Part shown: positions 1 to 11,749 of the stretch, in pieces | How the letters are laid out: the number at the start of each line of letters is the position of its first letter | How positions within the stretch are numbered: the stretch's first letter is position 1 | Assembly: GCA_023627715.1 (NCBI GenBank) | Contig: JAMAHW010000050.1 | Coordinates: 213,693-277,692 of the forward strand | Source: Periconia sp. R9002 | Lineage: Eukaryota > Ascomycota > Dothideomycetes > Pleosporales > Periconiaceae | DNA: 64,000 nt | Direction of reading: 5' to 3' | Notes under the pieces: generated by a model | Seen by the model: only the letters and a program-made list of their open reading frames with translations | Database searches by the model: none | Told to the model about the DNA's origin: nothing | Position numbers and translations under genes: made by a program

Positions 1-1936
1 GCTATGAGTCGCTGGTATGGGAGCGAGAGATGAATAGTAGCTTACTTGACCAATGTAGCCCACTTTGCGTCTTCGTGATTCTGATATCTTGTATTAATAT
101 CTCTTCATTGTGAGCATTAGCTTTAACATACCAATGGGGTCACTTTCAGCACTTTGGATTTGTTTACCGATGCCATGATCAATGGACACGGGTATCTAGT
201 ATGGGATGATGATTAGCACAAGCGGGGTTGTTTGCTGGAAAAGGGCTGTATGATTATGTAATATTGCTTTTCGCTCTTTCTGCATCTCTAACCATCATTG
301 ATGTTGTTGTGGTGCGAAGACGTAAACGGGCACTTGTCGGAATTCAGTAATCTCAAGAGTACATCTTCTCGGTTATCGTTTGCTGATCTTCTTTTTTTAT
401 TCTCATCGCCCGTTGATCTTCACAACGACTCACGCGGCGATAGAATGCGACTAGGTGCTACCTAGATATACGACTATTACTCGTTTGGCCTCGCACTATG
501 CGCCGAGTATCCCATGAGACGTCACCACGTGGAAATACGAAGGCTACGCAGTGGCAACGTGGTGATTGGAAATGGGCCAAAAGGAAACTACATGGTATAG
601 GTACTTGGCTCTGCATAAAGGGGTGACGACTGATGCTTTCGCTTGAAGTTTTCCAGAGGGAATTTGGCACGGCGCAGGGACCGAGGATTCGCTCCACCCA
701 TGGCGCGGAGGTAGTGGCACGGCTTCTTGGTTGATGCGACTAAACGGGATGGCGGCATTAGGGTAGATGGCGTGCATGCACCAAGTAGACGAGCTAACGA
801 AGGCTAAAGAGGGTTTCGTCGGTATGGATCGTTTGGATGAAACGAGAGCCCCGTATCCATATCGTATCCAGCGTGTCCAGAGTTTGGAGAGTGGTGGCTA
901 GCAGAGGGCTTCCTCGGAGCAACTAGTCATGAAGAGCGAGAGCCGGACGTGACGACATGTTTGGCATTCCGCATAGGCATAGGCAGAGGCATCACATTAT
1001 ATAACAGCAGATGCTATTGCATTGCCTAGTCCATTTAAGCAGTTGACTAGTTGGTTAGATAGGTAAGCGAGAGCGAGCAGCTTTCTTTTTTGCCGGCTTC
1101 TTCTTCAAGTTCAGGGGCCCGAAATGCTTGGCATGCAAGGTACCGCACGCTCGACTGACTGGCAGAGACGGCCGGCTGTCATGTCATGGATGCGTCTTGA
1201 CTGTGGGCGATTCAGCATGACCTGTACCGCCACGCTGGGCAGATGCAAATGGTCCCGTTGAAACACCCCCGTGCTGCCAAATCGGTTAGCCTTGCACCTT
1301 AGCCTCCCCATTTCGACACCATCAAATATTGATACTATGTCCTGCTATCCAATTCGGGTCTCCCAAAACTGGAACCCTCCAATATATCCACCATTGATCC
1401 TTATACCTACCATGCCATACAGTAGTCTAGCTTTTTGCTCCCCCTCTGCTAGCCGGGGCCTCCCCTTTGACCGTGAACCGTGGACCTTCTTTACAAGGCC
1501 CCGTCTCCCACTTGTATCCACCATCCTGTTATTATTACTATTATTCCCTTTTCCTGCCCTACCTACCTGTACTTCTTTCCTCCACTACCTTCCTTCAGCA
1601 GTGTGTATTCTTCACATGTCCCTTCTTTCTTATTAGCCTTTGCTACTCGTCTTGCTATTGGACTTTCACCTTCGTTTCGTCGCTTCCGTCCTTGCAGCCA
1701 GCTGCGTCTGTCTGCTTTGGGAAACACTCTTTTTTACCGTTTTTGCGTTTCTGCAACAGGCTTGGCAAGAGTCGCAACTGTTTCGAGTTCAACCGCTTCA
1801 GCGTGCCGTTCCTTCATTGCCTGTATATAGTTTCGGCCACTATCGCAACCACCTAGTGTCGACATAAGAATCGACAAAACAGCCCATCATCCATTGCCCC
1901 ACCTTCTTTTGGTTCACACAACGATAATCCGTAGTC
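1..1936. other. Intergenic region, no supported gene
   Basis: No reading frame here has recognisable family motifs or a coherent exon chain. The last 450 bases are strongly pyrimidine-rich on the + strand, with many CTT, TCC and CCT runs. That is common for fungal promoters and 5' untranslated leaders, so this part probably serves the gene starting at 1937. Confidence 0.6.
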
Positions 1937-3289
1937 ATGGGGGGCAATTGGTTCGGCAATCTCAACTTGGCCTACAAGTACACGCAAGTTCCTCCAACTT
2001 GTGGTGGTACACACGACGATACTGACCGGTAACAGAATAGTATTTGTGTCACTGCTGGCACTGACAATCTTGGCCGGCCTAGTCAAAGTTTTCTTTGACA
2101 GAAGAAAGTAAGTTGAGCCAAGCCGAATCGAAGAATTCGAATCAGAATAAATAGACGGGCCAAGTTTAGAGCTGACTATACAACCAGGCTGAAGAAGGTG
2201 ACGCAGAAGATCAAAGAAGATGAAGAGGCAAGGGAAGATCAGGTTGAGCTCAACAATCGGGAGAAAGACGAAGGCGATCTTTTTGGCGTACGAGCCATCG
2301 AGGCAGGATTCTACGCCGGTATCCCCCAATCTCGACCTACATCTCGAGCGGGATCGATCGCGGGAAGCCCATCGATGAGCTCTTCCACTCTTGTTGGCGG
2401 CTTCAATTCTCCGAAAGTCAACTCCATGGCCAGTAGTGTTACCGACCTTCCGCTCGCGCATACGAACAACCGCGACTCCGATGTCCTGCCTTCCAATCCA
2501 CCGCCCCAAAGGAGAACACCTCCAGCTCTCAAGCTCGCACCATCAGAAGCAGAACTGACTGGGAGGCACAATCACAGTGCTTCCGTCAATATGAGCTTGA
2601 CTGTTCCTTCCTCGCCGGTCTTGGCAAAACCTGATGGTGACCGCCATGGTCGTACTTCGTCCCTCGCAGGAGCTCAGAGCGCCGTTGTGACTTCGTCAGA
2701 AAACGTCGCTCAATCTCAAGCTGCTTCTCTTCTGTCGGCTTCGCCCGATAACAGTCGCCCTCCTTCTCCAGGCCAATCCAAACCAACAACGCAGTCCACC
2801 CCAGCCAACAACAACCGGATTTCATCGTATGCGGCTCATACATCAGCGACACCATCCGAGTCATCGAGTACGTAAAAGCTTTCCCTGGTCGCATATGTAG
2901 GCACTTCTTAAGCACACAATACGTATATGAACCTTTCAAGATCTGTTCCTAACTTGCCCCCAGCACCTTCTCATCCCACTATCATTCTGCCTTCGACAAC
3001 CTATGAGCCCGCACATCAACGGGACGTAAGTGATGGAAGCAGCATCTACAGCACACGAAACAGCACACATGCACCCGTGACCAACCGCCAAAGTATAGCA
3101 AATGGTTTGCTCCTCGCGCCCAGTTCCGGCAACGACAACATCAGAGACGTAAACGACCCTCGATTTTCAGAGTTCTATGATGCTTATTTCCGTACTTCAC
3201 AACTCCTGAAGGACGCTCCGAAACAGCCAGAACAGGTCTCGCCAGAACCAACCATCACCGAAGTCGAATTACCAGCGCATGCAAAATAG
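1937..3289 (+). CDS. Single-pass membrane protein of unknown function
   Basis: Four exons fit one frame: 1937-1977, 2036-2107, 2188-2871 and 2941-3289, giving about 381 residues. After a short N-terminal segment (MGGNWFGNLNLAY), exons 1 and 2 together encode one strong hydrophobic helix at about residues 14-34, ending in a basic stop-transfer run (DRRKLKK). A charged, probably helical stretch follows. The remainder is a long Ser/Pro/Thr-rich, presumably disordered cytoplasmic tail. Near the C-terminus is a more ordered-looking motif, NDPRFSEFYDAYFRTSQLL. The helix only appears once the first two introns are removed, which supports the gene model. I do not recognise a named family. It resembles conserved fungal proteins of unknown role. 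Confidence 0.7.
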
Positions 3290-4212
3290 ACTCTCCATTT
3301 GAATAGAAGCCGAGCAGCGAGGTCAGATTTGGCTTCCCCGCGTGGGTACGGATGACGGTTGAGGCTGACAGCGGAGTCGGTGGCTTAGCGAAACGAAAAT
3401 GCTAGCCTCGACAAGGCGTTTTGGTGTCAGCCGCCCATTCACGGCCGAGATTTGAAATGAACAGTAAAGTAACTATGGCATTACACCGGAGGCATGTGTG
3501 GCAATCGCGCCTGCCTGGTATGATGAAGAAGGGTTTAGAAGGTTGGTGATGAATGGCACACTGGCAAAGAACGAAGGTTGATGACCATCATTGAGGTTTC
3601 CTTCCTAGCCTGCCCGTCGGTGGATGGATGGATGGATGTAACTACGTAGTCGGCATACGACACTCGACAGATGTACTGTATATACTTATTCCCTAATGTT
3701 TAACAATACCAACCAGCGCGCCGGACTGGCATATGAATTATTATCATAATGTACCTGTACATACCTATATACGACACCAGAAGATGTGTATATCACCATG
3801 TGAAAAAGAACGAGACGTGCTGCTGGTACGATGGTTGGACCATGTCCAAGGGGTCGTGGAATGTTCATTTGAATGTTCAATGGATGGACGGGTGGGTGAA
3901 ATGATTTTCACGTGTTGATCGGACCACTCAGTGCCGCCGCGGCTATCTTGGGTGGGAACTTGGAAGGGCCCCTGGCAGAAATTCAAGGCGGTGAGAAGGC
4001 CGGTGCGATGCCTTTGGCCTTTCTTTAACCACCCCCATCGCCGCCACTCGCCGCCGCCATTTTGTGCGTCACGGCCCACCATTACCACCATAATAATCCC
4101 TCTGTACCCATCAAGCCTTCTCCTCATCTGCTCCCGCCGTATTCGTAGGCGTGGGTTCGACGCAGCGCCTTCTCACCAAATAATCGTACCTCCCCGCCCC
4201 ACAATAATAATA
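3290..4212. other. Intergenic region with short GGAT repeat
   Basis: No gene is seen. A short (GGAT)n tract lies at about 3619-3638. The part just before 4213 is C/T-rich and probably holds the promoter and leader of the squalene epoxidase gene. Confidence 0.6.
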
Positions 4213-5810
4213 ATGTCCGCTACTACGACCATCACCACCACAGCCCTCCAACCTACAGCGAGCACCCCGTTGCGCCCAAGATCCATGGAGCAGCCGCAGG
4301 GAGCATTGTCAAAATCGCATACCAACGATTATCGGGAGATCCGTCGCCGCCAACACCAGCATGCGGATATCGTTATCGTGGGCGCTGGCATAGTGGGATG
4401 CGCTGCCGCAGTGGCATTTGGAAAGCAGGGTCGAAGTGTGATATTGTTGGAGAAGAGCTTGAAAGAACCCGATCGCATTGTTGGCGAGTTGTTGCAGCCC
4501 GGCGGTGTCAATGCACTGGAGAGACTGGGTCTACGAGGTGCGTAAATCATGGACAATTCGCATTCCAAATGCCCATTCCTGCCGCATTGTCACTCATGCA
4601 ACCAACAGATTGCCTCGAAGACATTGACGCCATTCCATGCTATGGCTACCAGGTTTCCTACCATGGCGAACCCGTCCATATTCCCTACCCCGTCAACCTG
4701 ATCGAAGACTCCTCCTCTAAAGCCCCAGAGGGCCGTAGTTTCCACCATGGCCGCTTCATCGCGAAGCTGCGCGCTGCCGCACGTTCAACTCCCAACGTTA
4801 CTGTCATTGAAAGTACCGTCAACGACATCGTCAAGGACAGCTACTCAAATCAAGTACTAGGGGTACAATGCACGACCGCAGGGAAGCCGGATTGCTATTT
4901 TGGAGCCATCACCCTCATCAGCGATGGCTACGCCAGCAAATTCAGGAAATCATACTTACCACATACTCCTGAAGTCCGAAGCAGGTTCTGGGCCCTGGAG
5001 TTGATCGATGCGGAGCTGCCCATGCCGAACCACGGCCATGTTATCCTTTCCGACGCTCCACCTATCCTTATCTACCAAATCGGTACGCACGAAACCCGCA
5101 TCCTTGTTGACGTTCCCGAGAATTGCGCTTCCGCATCGCTCAAGAACGGTGGCATCAAGAACCACATGATGAACGTGGCCCTGCCCAACTTGCCCGAGTG
5201 CGTGCGGCCCTCATTCAAAAAGGCCCTTGAAGCCGGGAAGCTTCGCAGCATGCCAAACTCTTTCCTACCCCCCGCGACCCAGAAAACACCGGGGCTGATA
5301 ATACTGGGCGATGCGATGAACATGCGACACCCCCTGACCGGTGGCGGCATGACGGTTGCCTTCAACGACGTCCTCACTCTCTCTCAGCTCCTCTCCCCCG
5401 AAAATGTGCCCAACCTCGAAACCACAGAGCACGTGCTCAAGCAGATGCAGCGTTTCCACTGGGAACGCAAGTCCGCCTCATCAGTCATCAACATCCTCGC
5501 CATGGCACTGTACGCTCTCTTCGCCGCCAACGATCCCCTCCTCACCGCGCTTCAGAACGGGTGCTTCCGCTACTTCCAGCGCGGCGGAAAGTGCGTATCC
5601 GAACCCTGCGGACTCCTCGCAGGGCTGATCAGGAGGCCGTGGGTGCTCGTAAGCCACTTTTTTGCAGTCGCCTTCTACGGCGTATGGTGTCGCATGCTGG
5701 ACAGCCCCGTTTGGAGGATACCCTATGTGTTTTTCATAGAGAGTATTATGATTATTTGGAAGGCGGCTTTAGTTATCGGACCGTACCTGCTCGCAGAAAT
5801 TAGACAATAA
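4213..5810 (+). CDS. erg1: Squalene epoxidase (squalene monooxygenase)
   Basis: Two exons, 4213-4537 and 4609-5810, give about 508 residues. The enzyme makes 2,3-oxidosqualene from squalene with FAD, NADPH and O2 at the ER membrane, an early committed step of ergosterol synthesis and the allylamine target. The FAD-binding Rossmann motif is at residues 53-65 (DIVIVGAGIVGCA). GELLQPGG follows it, and the second FAD motif reads GLIILGDAMNMRHPLTGGG with FND downstream, as in the family. The C-terminus has hydrophobic segments that fit a membrane anchor. The ATG at 4213 is preferred because the FAD domain lies in its frame; the same frame is also open further upstream. The 71-bp intron falls between GLRD and CLEDID and has clean GT-AG ends. 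Length matches fungal orthologues. Confidence 0.93.
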
Positions 5811-6401
5811 ACAGGTTGAGAAGCCGTCCGTCGCGCTTGGCGTATATATTAATGTATTTATATATAAAAAAGAGCGGTAATGTATATACGGAGTCGCATG
5901 GGAAGGCGTTTTGGGGGGACTATGGGAATTATGAACATTCTGTCGATCCGAACCATCGATTTACTATCCTTATTAGAGAATAGCATACGGCCATAGTAGT
6001 GCCTGTTTTAGTAATAATTCCAAACATCACATCAAAGCGGAAGGACCCGCAAGAAATCGCCGAATACAGACAAAAAGCATACATTCACAGCCTCGGAAGC
6101 GTGTAGAGACGAGTAGAGAATCTTTTATGTTACAAGTAATTATATTCCCAGCGAATCCATCAAAAATCCTGCCTACCCATTTGCCTTGTAGCAAAAGCAA
6201 CAAAGAAAACCGAGGAGAGCTGAGGAGAGCTGAGGAACTGTCTCTGTTGAAACCGAAAACGCCATCCATGCTATTGTTATTAGGATACCCCTTGGTGCCA
6301 ATTTCTAACCCACCGGCATTTCACGATGGCATCTTGGACAGGTCGTTAACCTTCTGATTTGATCCATCTATACAAGTACGAAACCACAAAGAGCGGAAAT
6401 A
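5811..6401. other. Convergent intergenic region
   Basis: This lies between the 3' ends of two convergent genes (squalene epoxidase and the MFS transporter). It holds A/T-rich tracts expected of 3' untranslated regions. I see no gene. Confidence 0.6.
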
Positions 6402-8266
6402 TTAGAACTGCCTCTTCGCAGCGTTGTTTCGAATGCGCTCTCCAAAAATCCAAAAACCAATGGGCACTGGAATGCATGCAAGGGCGATGAATCCCAAAAG
6501 TGAATTCCCCCATCCGATACCCAATGCGTCATACATGGGTGGTCCCGCGAGTGGCAGTAAAGCTCCAACCAGTGAACGCAGCACCGTTGATGCTGCGCTG
6601 ACGGAAGCCGCGTAGGCTGTATACACATCGATGAGATAGGTGAGGCTGGGCATCTACGTTTTTATATCAGTACAACAGCGTACGCCAGGTATTGCCTCGT
6701 CAAACTTACAAACATGACAATCATACCAGCCCCTAGGAAGCCCGTTCCAATTAGTGGAGCAATCCAATGGACCCGTTTCTCCGCCGTCCAACCATAGAGA
6801 AACAATCCGGTCGGGATCAAGAGTGTAGCAAAAAACATGGCTGGGAGCCTGAACTCAGGCTTATGTTTGCCGCCATTGCGTTCTTTCAATTTGATGGCAA
6901 CGCGATCTAGCACTGCACCGCTGAAAAAGAGCCCGAGGCAGGTTCCAACGCCAGTACCCAAATATGTTAAGGAGATTCCCTTTTGCGAGAAACCATACTG
7001 TTCACCGAAAACGCGAGGGAATGTCGTCAGGAGGAGGTACAGGTAGCCGTAAACCTGAGAAATCACTTGCTGTTAGCATGGTGTGTGGTGATGAGGGCAA
7101 TGCGAAAGGAGAAGATAGACTTACGGTTGCCATGACGATCGACATCAGGAGAACAGGTGGAGAGAAAATAAGCATTTTGATCGGACGGATCATTGCTACT
7201 TGGAACAGTTGCTTCGGGGTCCTGCCCGTGTCTAACCTGGAACGTAAGGCGGTATTGCCTGTTTCTTTCTGTAGGCGCATAGTCTTGCGTTTCAATATCG
7301 CGTAAGCATACGTCTCACGATTGAGGAGCAAACTGAGCACGACAGCAGCGCCGGCCTGCGAATATTTGTGTTAGCGTTCGAATATCCAATTCATACTTCA
7401 CAATCAAACAGGGTTTCGACTTACGAGGATCGAGACGAGCCAGAAAGTCCATCGCCAACCCTTAGCTTCAGAGAGGTACCCAGCAGCTACGCGATCCAAT
7501 CAGTATCCTTCACTGTTCCATAATGCGAGTATACATACCAATAGGACCGACCGTTGGACCAAACAAAGGCCCCAGCATGATAGCTGACATTCCCTTTCCT
7601 CTCTTGTCAAGGGGATAGAGATCTGCTACCGTTCCGCTGGCAATGGTGATGGGGCAACTCGCTGCAAATCCTGCAAGGAAACGAAAAACAATCAAAGCTC
7701 CTATGCTATTTGCGACGGCGCAGGCGATGCTAAAGATCAAAAAGAAAATATTGAATACGTTGTACACATGTTGGCGACCGTAGAGCTCGGATAACGGCCC
7801 ACACACCAACGGGCCGAACGCGTATCCGAGAATATAAATTGACGTTACGAAAGAACCGAGTGTTTCGTTGGTTGAGTGGAAATGCTCCATGATCAAGGGC
7901 GTGGCGGAGGCGCTCATGGTCGACGCGAAAGGACTGAAGAGCAGCAACAATACATCCAGTAAGCCAAGGTCAAAGTTGGGACATAACTTCAAAGGTTGTA
8001 GAAAGGGAAGGGACTTACGAAAGCATTGTGATGAAGGAGATGACAAACATCAGAGGCAGTTTCTTGGACGTGGGCCAGTTGAGTGGGTTCTCGATGTCAT
8101 CTTCACCATCCCAATCCACGATATCTGGATCTTTGGGATCGATGCCTTTGTTTGCGTCGACGGCATCGTCCGCTGTGGGGTGTTGCTCCATATCGTGCGT
8201 CAAGGTTGCCGCGCCCTCAGAACTTAGACTTGGTACCGTCTTTTCAAGGTCTTCGTTTGTTGCCAT
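6402..8266 (-). CDS. MFS transporter, DHA1 (drug:H+ antiporter) type
   Basis: Six exons on the minus strand (8266-8019, 7933-7539, 7486-7425, 7355-7125, 7054-6710, 6653-6402) join in frame to about 510 residues. The first 65 or so residues are hydrophilic and acidic; the phrase DIVDWDGEDDIENPLNW just before the first helix is typical of fungal DHA1 exporters. Twelve membrane helices follow in two halves. The loop 2-3 motif reads GPLSELYGRQHVY, and the antiporter-type helix-5 motif is in GPLFGPTVGPIGAGYL. The likely role is proton-driven export of small molecules at the plasma membrane; the substrate cannot be read from sequence. An in-frame ATG at 8368 would lengthen the N-terminus, but 8266 suits the family. 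A Zn2Cys6 regulator lies divergently upstream. Confidence 0.9.
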
Positions 8267-8407
8267 ATTGAAAGGATCGGGCTGTCTGTTCGACACGTCG
8301 TGTATAAAAGAGTGTAAGTGGCGGCTCCTGGGAATCAGGAAGTGCAAAAGGCTCCTTATAGGTAACACTGCTTAAAAGGGAAGCAGGAGCAGGCACACAA
8401 GTCACAT

Positions 8408-8428
8408 CGGGGTATGGTGTTATCCCCG
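8408..8428. promoter_or_regulatory. Candidate Zn2Cys6 operator, CGGGG-N11-CCCCG
   Basis: An inverted repeat CGGGG...CCCCG with TA/TA inside the arms lies about 140 bp upstream of the MFS start. Inverted CGG triplets are the usual half-sites of Gal4-type dimers. A CCGCGG everted pair follows at 8438-8443. Binding is inference only. Confidence 0.4.
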
Positions 8429-8875
8429 AATTCCCCCCCGCGGATTTTCCATCGTCCCTTCCGAATGCGAAATCACCGACCTTTGATCCTGTCACTGCGC
8501 TGCACGGCTCGGTCTACTCGCGCTACACGTGTATGCATTGGTACTAACGATGGCTGTAATCACAAAGAAAAAAGTGGGATCAGTTATCTATTAAGACACT
8601 ATGTAGACGTCTCTAACTTAATGCATGAGCTAGGTAACTATAACTAGCTGCTTAGGTAGTTACACAAATTGAAGCTTGTTTGGAAGCTTAGTCGCGCGTA
8701 AACACACAACGGGGCGGGTCGTGCATATGGACACCTGGCAAAGAACACCATAAAATCCAGGGCTTTGTAAATCTAAAAAACCACTTTTAATTGAGTTCAG
8801 CTGTTTAGCCAAAACATGGTCATCTCGATACAATGGTAGGGTTGTGGCTTACATATTACATAATCCAGCAATGCA

Positions 8876-8899
8876 ACGGAAACTCCATGGAAGCTCCGT
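8876..8899. promoter_or_regulatory. Imperfect palindrome ACGGA-N14-TCCGT before the regulator gene
   Basis: The arms ACGGA and TCCGT flank a central CCATGG about 83 bp before the regulator ATG. A partial second copy, GGAAACTCCGTGG, follows at about 8914. This could be an autoregulatory site. Confidence 0.35.
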
Positions 8900-8981
8900 C
8901 CCTTAGATATAATGGAAACTCCGTGGTGAATTTCACTCCCTTCAACCTAACAAGACCTAGTAATGTTGTTATTTCACTAAA

Positions 8982-11749
8982 ATGCCGAAAGATACCCAGA
9001 AGCATGGCGGTGCGCGCCAGAGACCCATTTCTTGTCGTTTCTGCCGAACGCGGAAACTCCGATGCAGCAGAGACTCGCCCTGCTCCAATTGTGTGTCGAG
9101 GAACATTCCCTGCGAACTTGAGCAATTTAACAATACAACACTCACCACTCTCGACAATCGCGAGAAAGATGAGCTGCTCGAGCGTATCCGAAAACTAGAA
9201 GCTTTGGTCGAAGCCAAATCCGAGTTGGTCTCATCATCAAGTAAAAACCCCACACCATCTCCCAGTGTGGAAAGTCAACTGGACCCGGTTCTTGGTCATC
9301 ATGTCACAGCTCCAAATCACATCCATTGCCCGAACAGCAAAACGATTGCTACTACTTCCCAAGAGCGACTTGATGAAGATTGTACTTACCTCAAGAACAT
9401 TTTTGACGGTGGAGATTTGACGGTACGTAAGCGCCCAAACCGTGGAGATGGACTTTTTGGAAAGTTGAAGTGGAGATAGCTTTGTGCCAGCAAAATTTCG
9501 ACGTCACATTGCATGGTGTTTCGATACTGAACAATTTATATTTGCTAATGACACTTAGCCTGACGAGATTCCTTCTGCAACAATTGGGTATGTGGCTTCC
9601 AATCCGAAGCACCAGAAATCACTTATTCACTATACATTGAAACATCAAGAGTTGCCAGTGTCCCTCCTCACTAGCCCTCTGCCGATGGATTTTTTTACTG
9701 ATTTGTTATTTCAATGTACAGATTTCGTATATGCGCTCTCGAGCATATCTGCCAGGTCGAAGAATGTACAATTGAACCAAGCACGTGTTCCAACAAGAAA
9801 ATATTCTGGCTGCCAGAATACCCACAAGCCAAACTTCTCTTGGACAAATTCGAGGCAAACATTCACCACATGCATCACATATTACCCTCGCAATCGCTTG
9901 TCGAGATAGTTGATCGCGTATATTCTTCACTGAGCCGGCAGGGATCGGTAAAATCAGGTGATATGGTTCTACTTTTCGCCATAATCACAGCATCAATGCA
10001 CACATGGTCTCAAGATGACTGTTGTAGGGTGGGTTTATTCAAATCATCTGACGAGGCGCGTAGACGATCGATGAAATGGGCCAAAGCGGCCGAACACCTG
10101 CTCCAAATTGCGCAGAAGTTGACCAGAATTTCCATCGAGGGTATAACAGGAGTCATCATTCTCGGGTTCATCGCTGCCAGCTATCAAGGATTCTCGAGGG
10201 AGTGTTGGTTTTTCATGAATATGGCCATATTGCACGCGCGCGATTGTGGGCTCCACTGGATTGATCATCCGTCCAATGCAGAATTTGCGAGGACAGCAAA
10301 TGCTGAAGTGTTAGTCATTCCCGGCTACAGAGCCATCTGTTATCGAGACGCTATGTAATGTGTCATACAAATATGTTGACGATCACCTAAATCCCCTTGC
10401 TTGGAATTGGCTGACCATGTACCTGCAATATAGGGGACGGAGAATGTGGTGGTACTGCGTGTCGACAGATTGGTAAGTACCAACTTTAGAGACTTTACAT
10501 ATACACACGCTGACACTGGTAATACAGGGCGATGTCTTCAAAGTTCAACGGCCTAGCCCGAGGTACGTTCCATACCCTGCTAACAGAATCGGTCATCGGG
10601 TGTCCAAGTGGTTGGGACACCAAGACTTCTCTAGTTGGATTTAATTGACCTTTTCCCCATAATATAGGTACCTACCAATGTCACCCGCGCCAGATGATGA
10701 CAAACAAGCCCCTGAACGTGGATGACGAAGATGTTGTAGATGGTATGCCATGCGTTGGCAAGCCTCTCTCCCAGCCCACTGCGATGTCTTACTTCCTCCT
10801 CCGTGTCCGACTCAATGAAATCACGCGCAATCTAGTCGATCGGACGCCTTTCATAGGTACCATGGTAGGTGGCCCAAGTTTCGATGTGGTCATGGACATC
10901 GACACGGAGATGCAGCAGCTTCACAACGACATCCCTTCCTTCTTCACCCTTTCCCCCGCGGAAATGAGCAAAACATACAAGATAGACTATGCCAAGGCGT
11001 TGAGCCTCGCACGACAGGGGAGCGATTTCCACGCTCTATTTTATGCCCAGCGCTGTCGCCTGCACCTTCCTTTCGCTCGGCGGGGATACACGGAGCCCGA
11101 GTACGCGCCATCGCGAGATTTGTGCGTTCAATCCGCACGCCTCATCATCCGCAACGAAACAAAATACCACCAGTCGGGTTTGAACAAAGGAGGCTCTCGC
11201 TACATCCCTCTCTTCTATAGCATGACTGTGTTCTTGGCGTGCACTGTGCTGCTGATGGATTATTCATACACGCGGTCGAGTTTGCAGCGGGAAAAGCAAA
11301 AGAGCGAGATCTGCGATGCGGTCCGTCTGTTGGAAATGGCGCGGTCGGAGAGCGAGCTGGCGGCTCAGTTTATGGATTCCATGGTCACGGTCCTCCAAAA
11401 GCACGGAATCACGCCAGTAGGCAAAGCGACAGCCGAACAGCCTCAACCAACGCCCCCTTTGTACAATGTCACTCCTACTCATCCTTCGATACCTGTCTCC
11501 ATGTCTCCCCCTGTCTCGGAATTTCAGCACACGTCTTACGTGGAGACGATGCCAGGCACAGCGTTGACGCCTCTGAGCGTGCTGGGGACCAACGCGATGG
11601 CTGCTCAGGAGCTCGACAGCAGTTTCACCACCATGGATATTGGAGGGTCGGATTTGAATGATCTAGTGCGGTCACTGGATCACAGTGTTGACGTGGGCAC
11701 CATCGATTGGGATGACATTTTTGTTGGGTTAGAGCCCTCTCTCATGTAA
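8982..11749 (+). CDS. Zn2Cys6 transcription factor with fungal-specific middle domain
   Basis: Six exons (8982-9422, 9559-9587, 9722-10309, 10434-10472, 10528-10562, 10668-11749) join in frame to about 737 residues. The DNA-binding cluster is Cys18, 21, 28, 34, 37 and 44 with spacing C-x2-C-x6-C-x5-C-x2-C-x6-C. A short coiled-coil linker follows at about 55-85. The middle homology region (Fungal_trans, PF04082) carries the hallmark VGRRMWWYCVSTDW, split over two introns, and then GTYQCHPRQM and NVDDEDV. The C-terminus is acidic (DVGTIDWDDIFVGLE), fitting an activation domain. Exons 2, 4 and 5 are very short (29-39 nt), but each restores conserved motifs. Its divergent neighbour is an MFS exporter, so a pathway-specific regulator of that transporter is plausible. 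Confidence 0.88.

Larger units (their letters stand above)
8267..8981. promoter_or_regulatory. Shared divergent promoter of MFS transporter and Zn2Cys6 factor
   Basis: This 715-bp region separates two divergently transcribed genes. It contains three CGG/CCG arrangements of the kind bound by Zn2Cys6 dimers, listed separately. No coding sequence is seen inside it. Confidence 0.55.

Noticed and set aside
4398..4608. Upstream extension of the squalene epoxidase exon 2 frame to a Met at 4398
   Set aside because: The protein before 4609 in that frame has no family match. The other frame (from 4213) carries the FAD motif, and a GT-AG intron joins it to exon 2.
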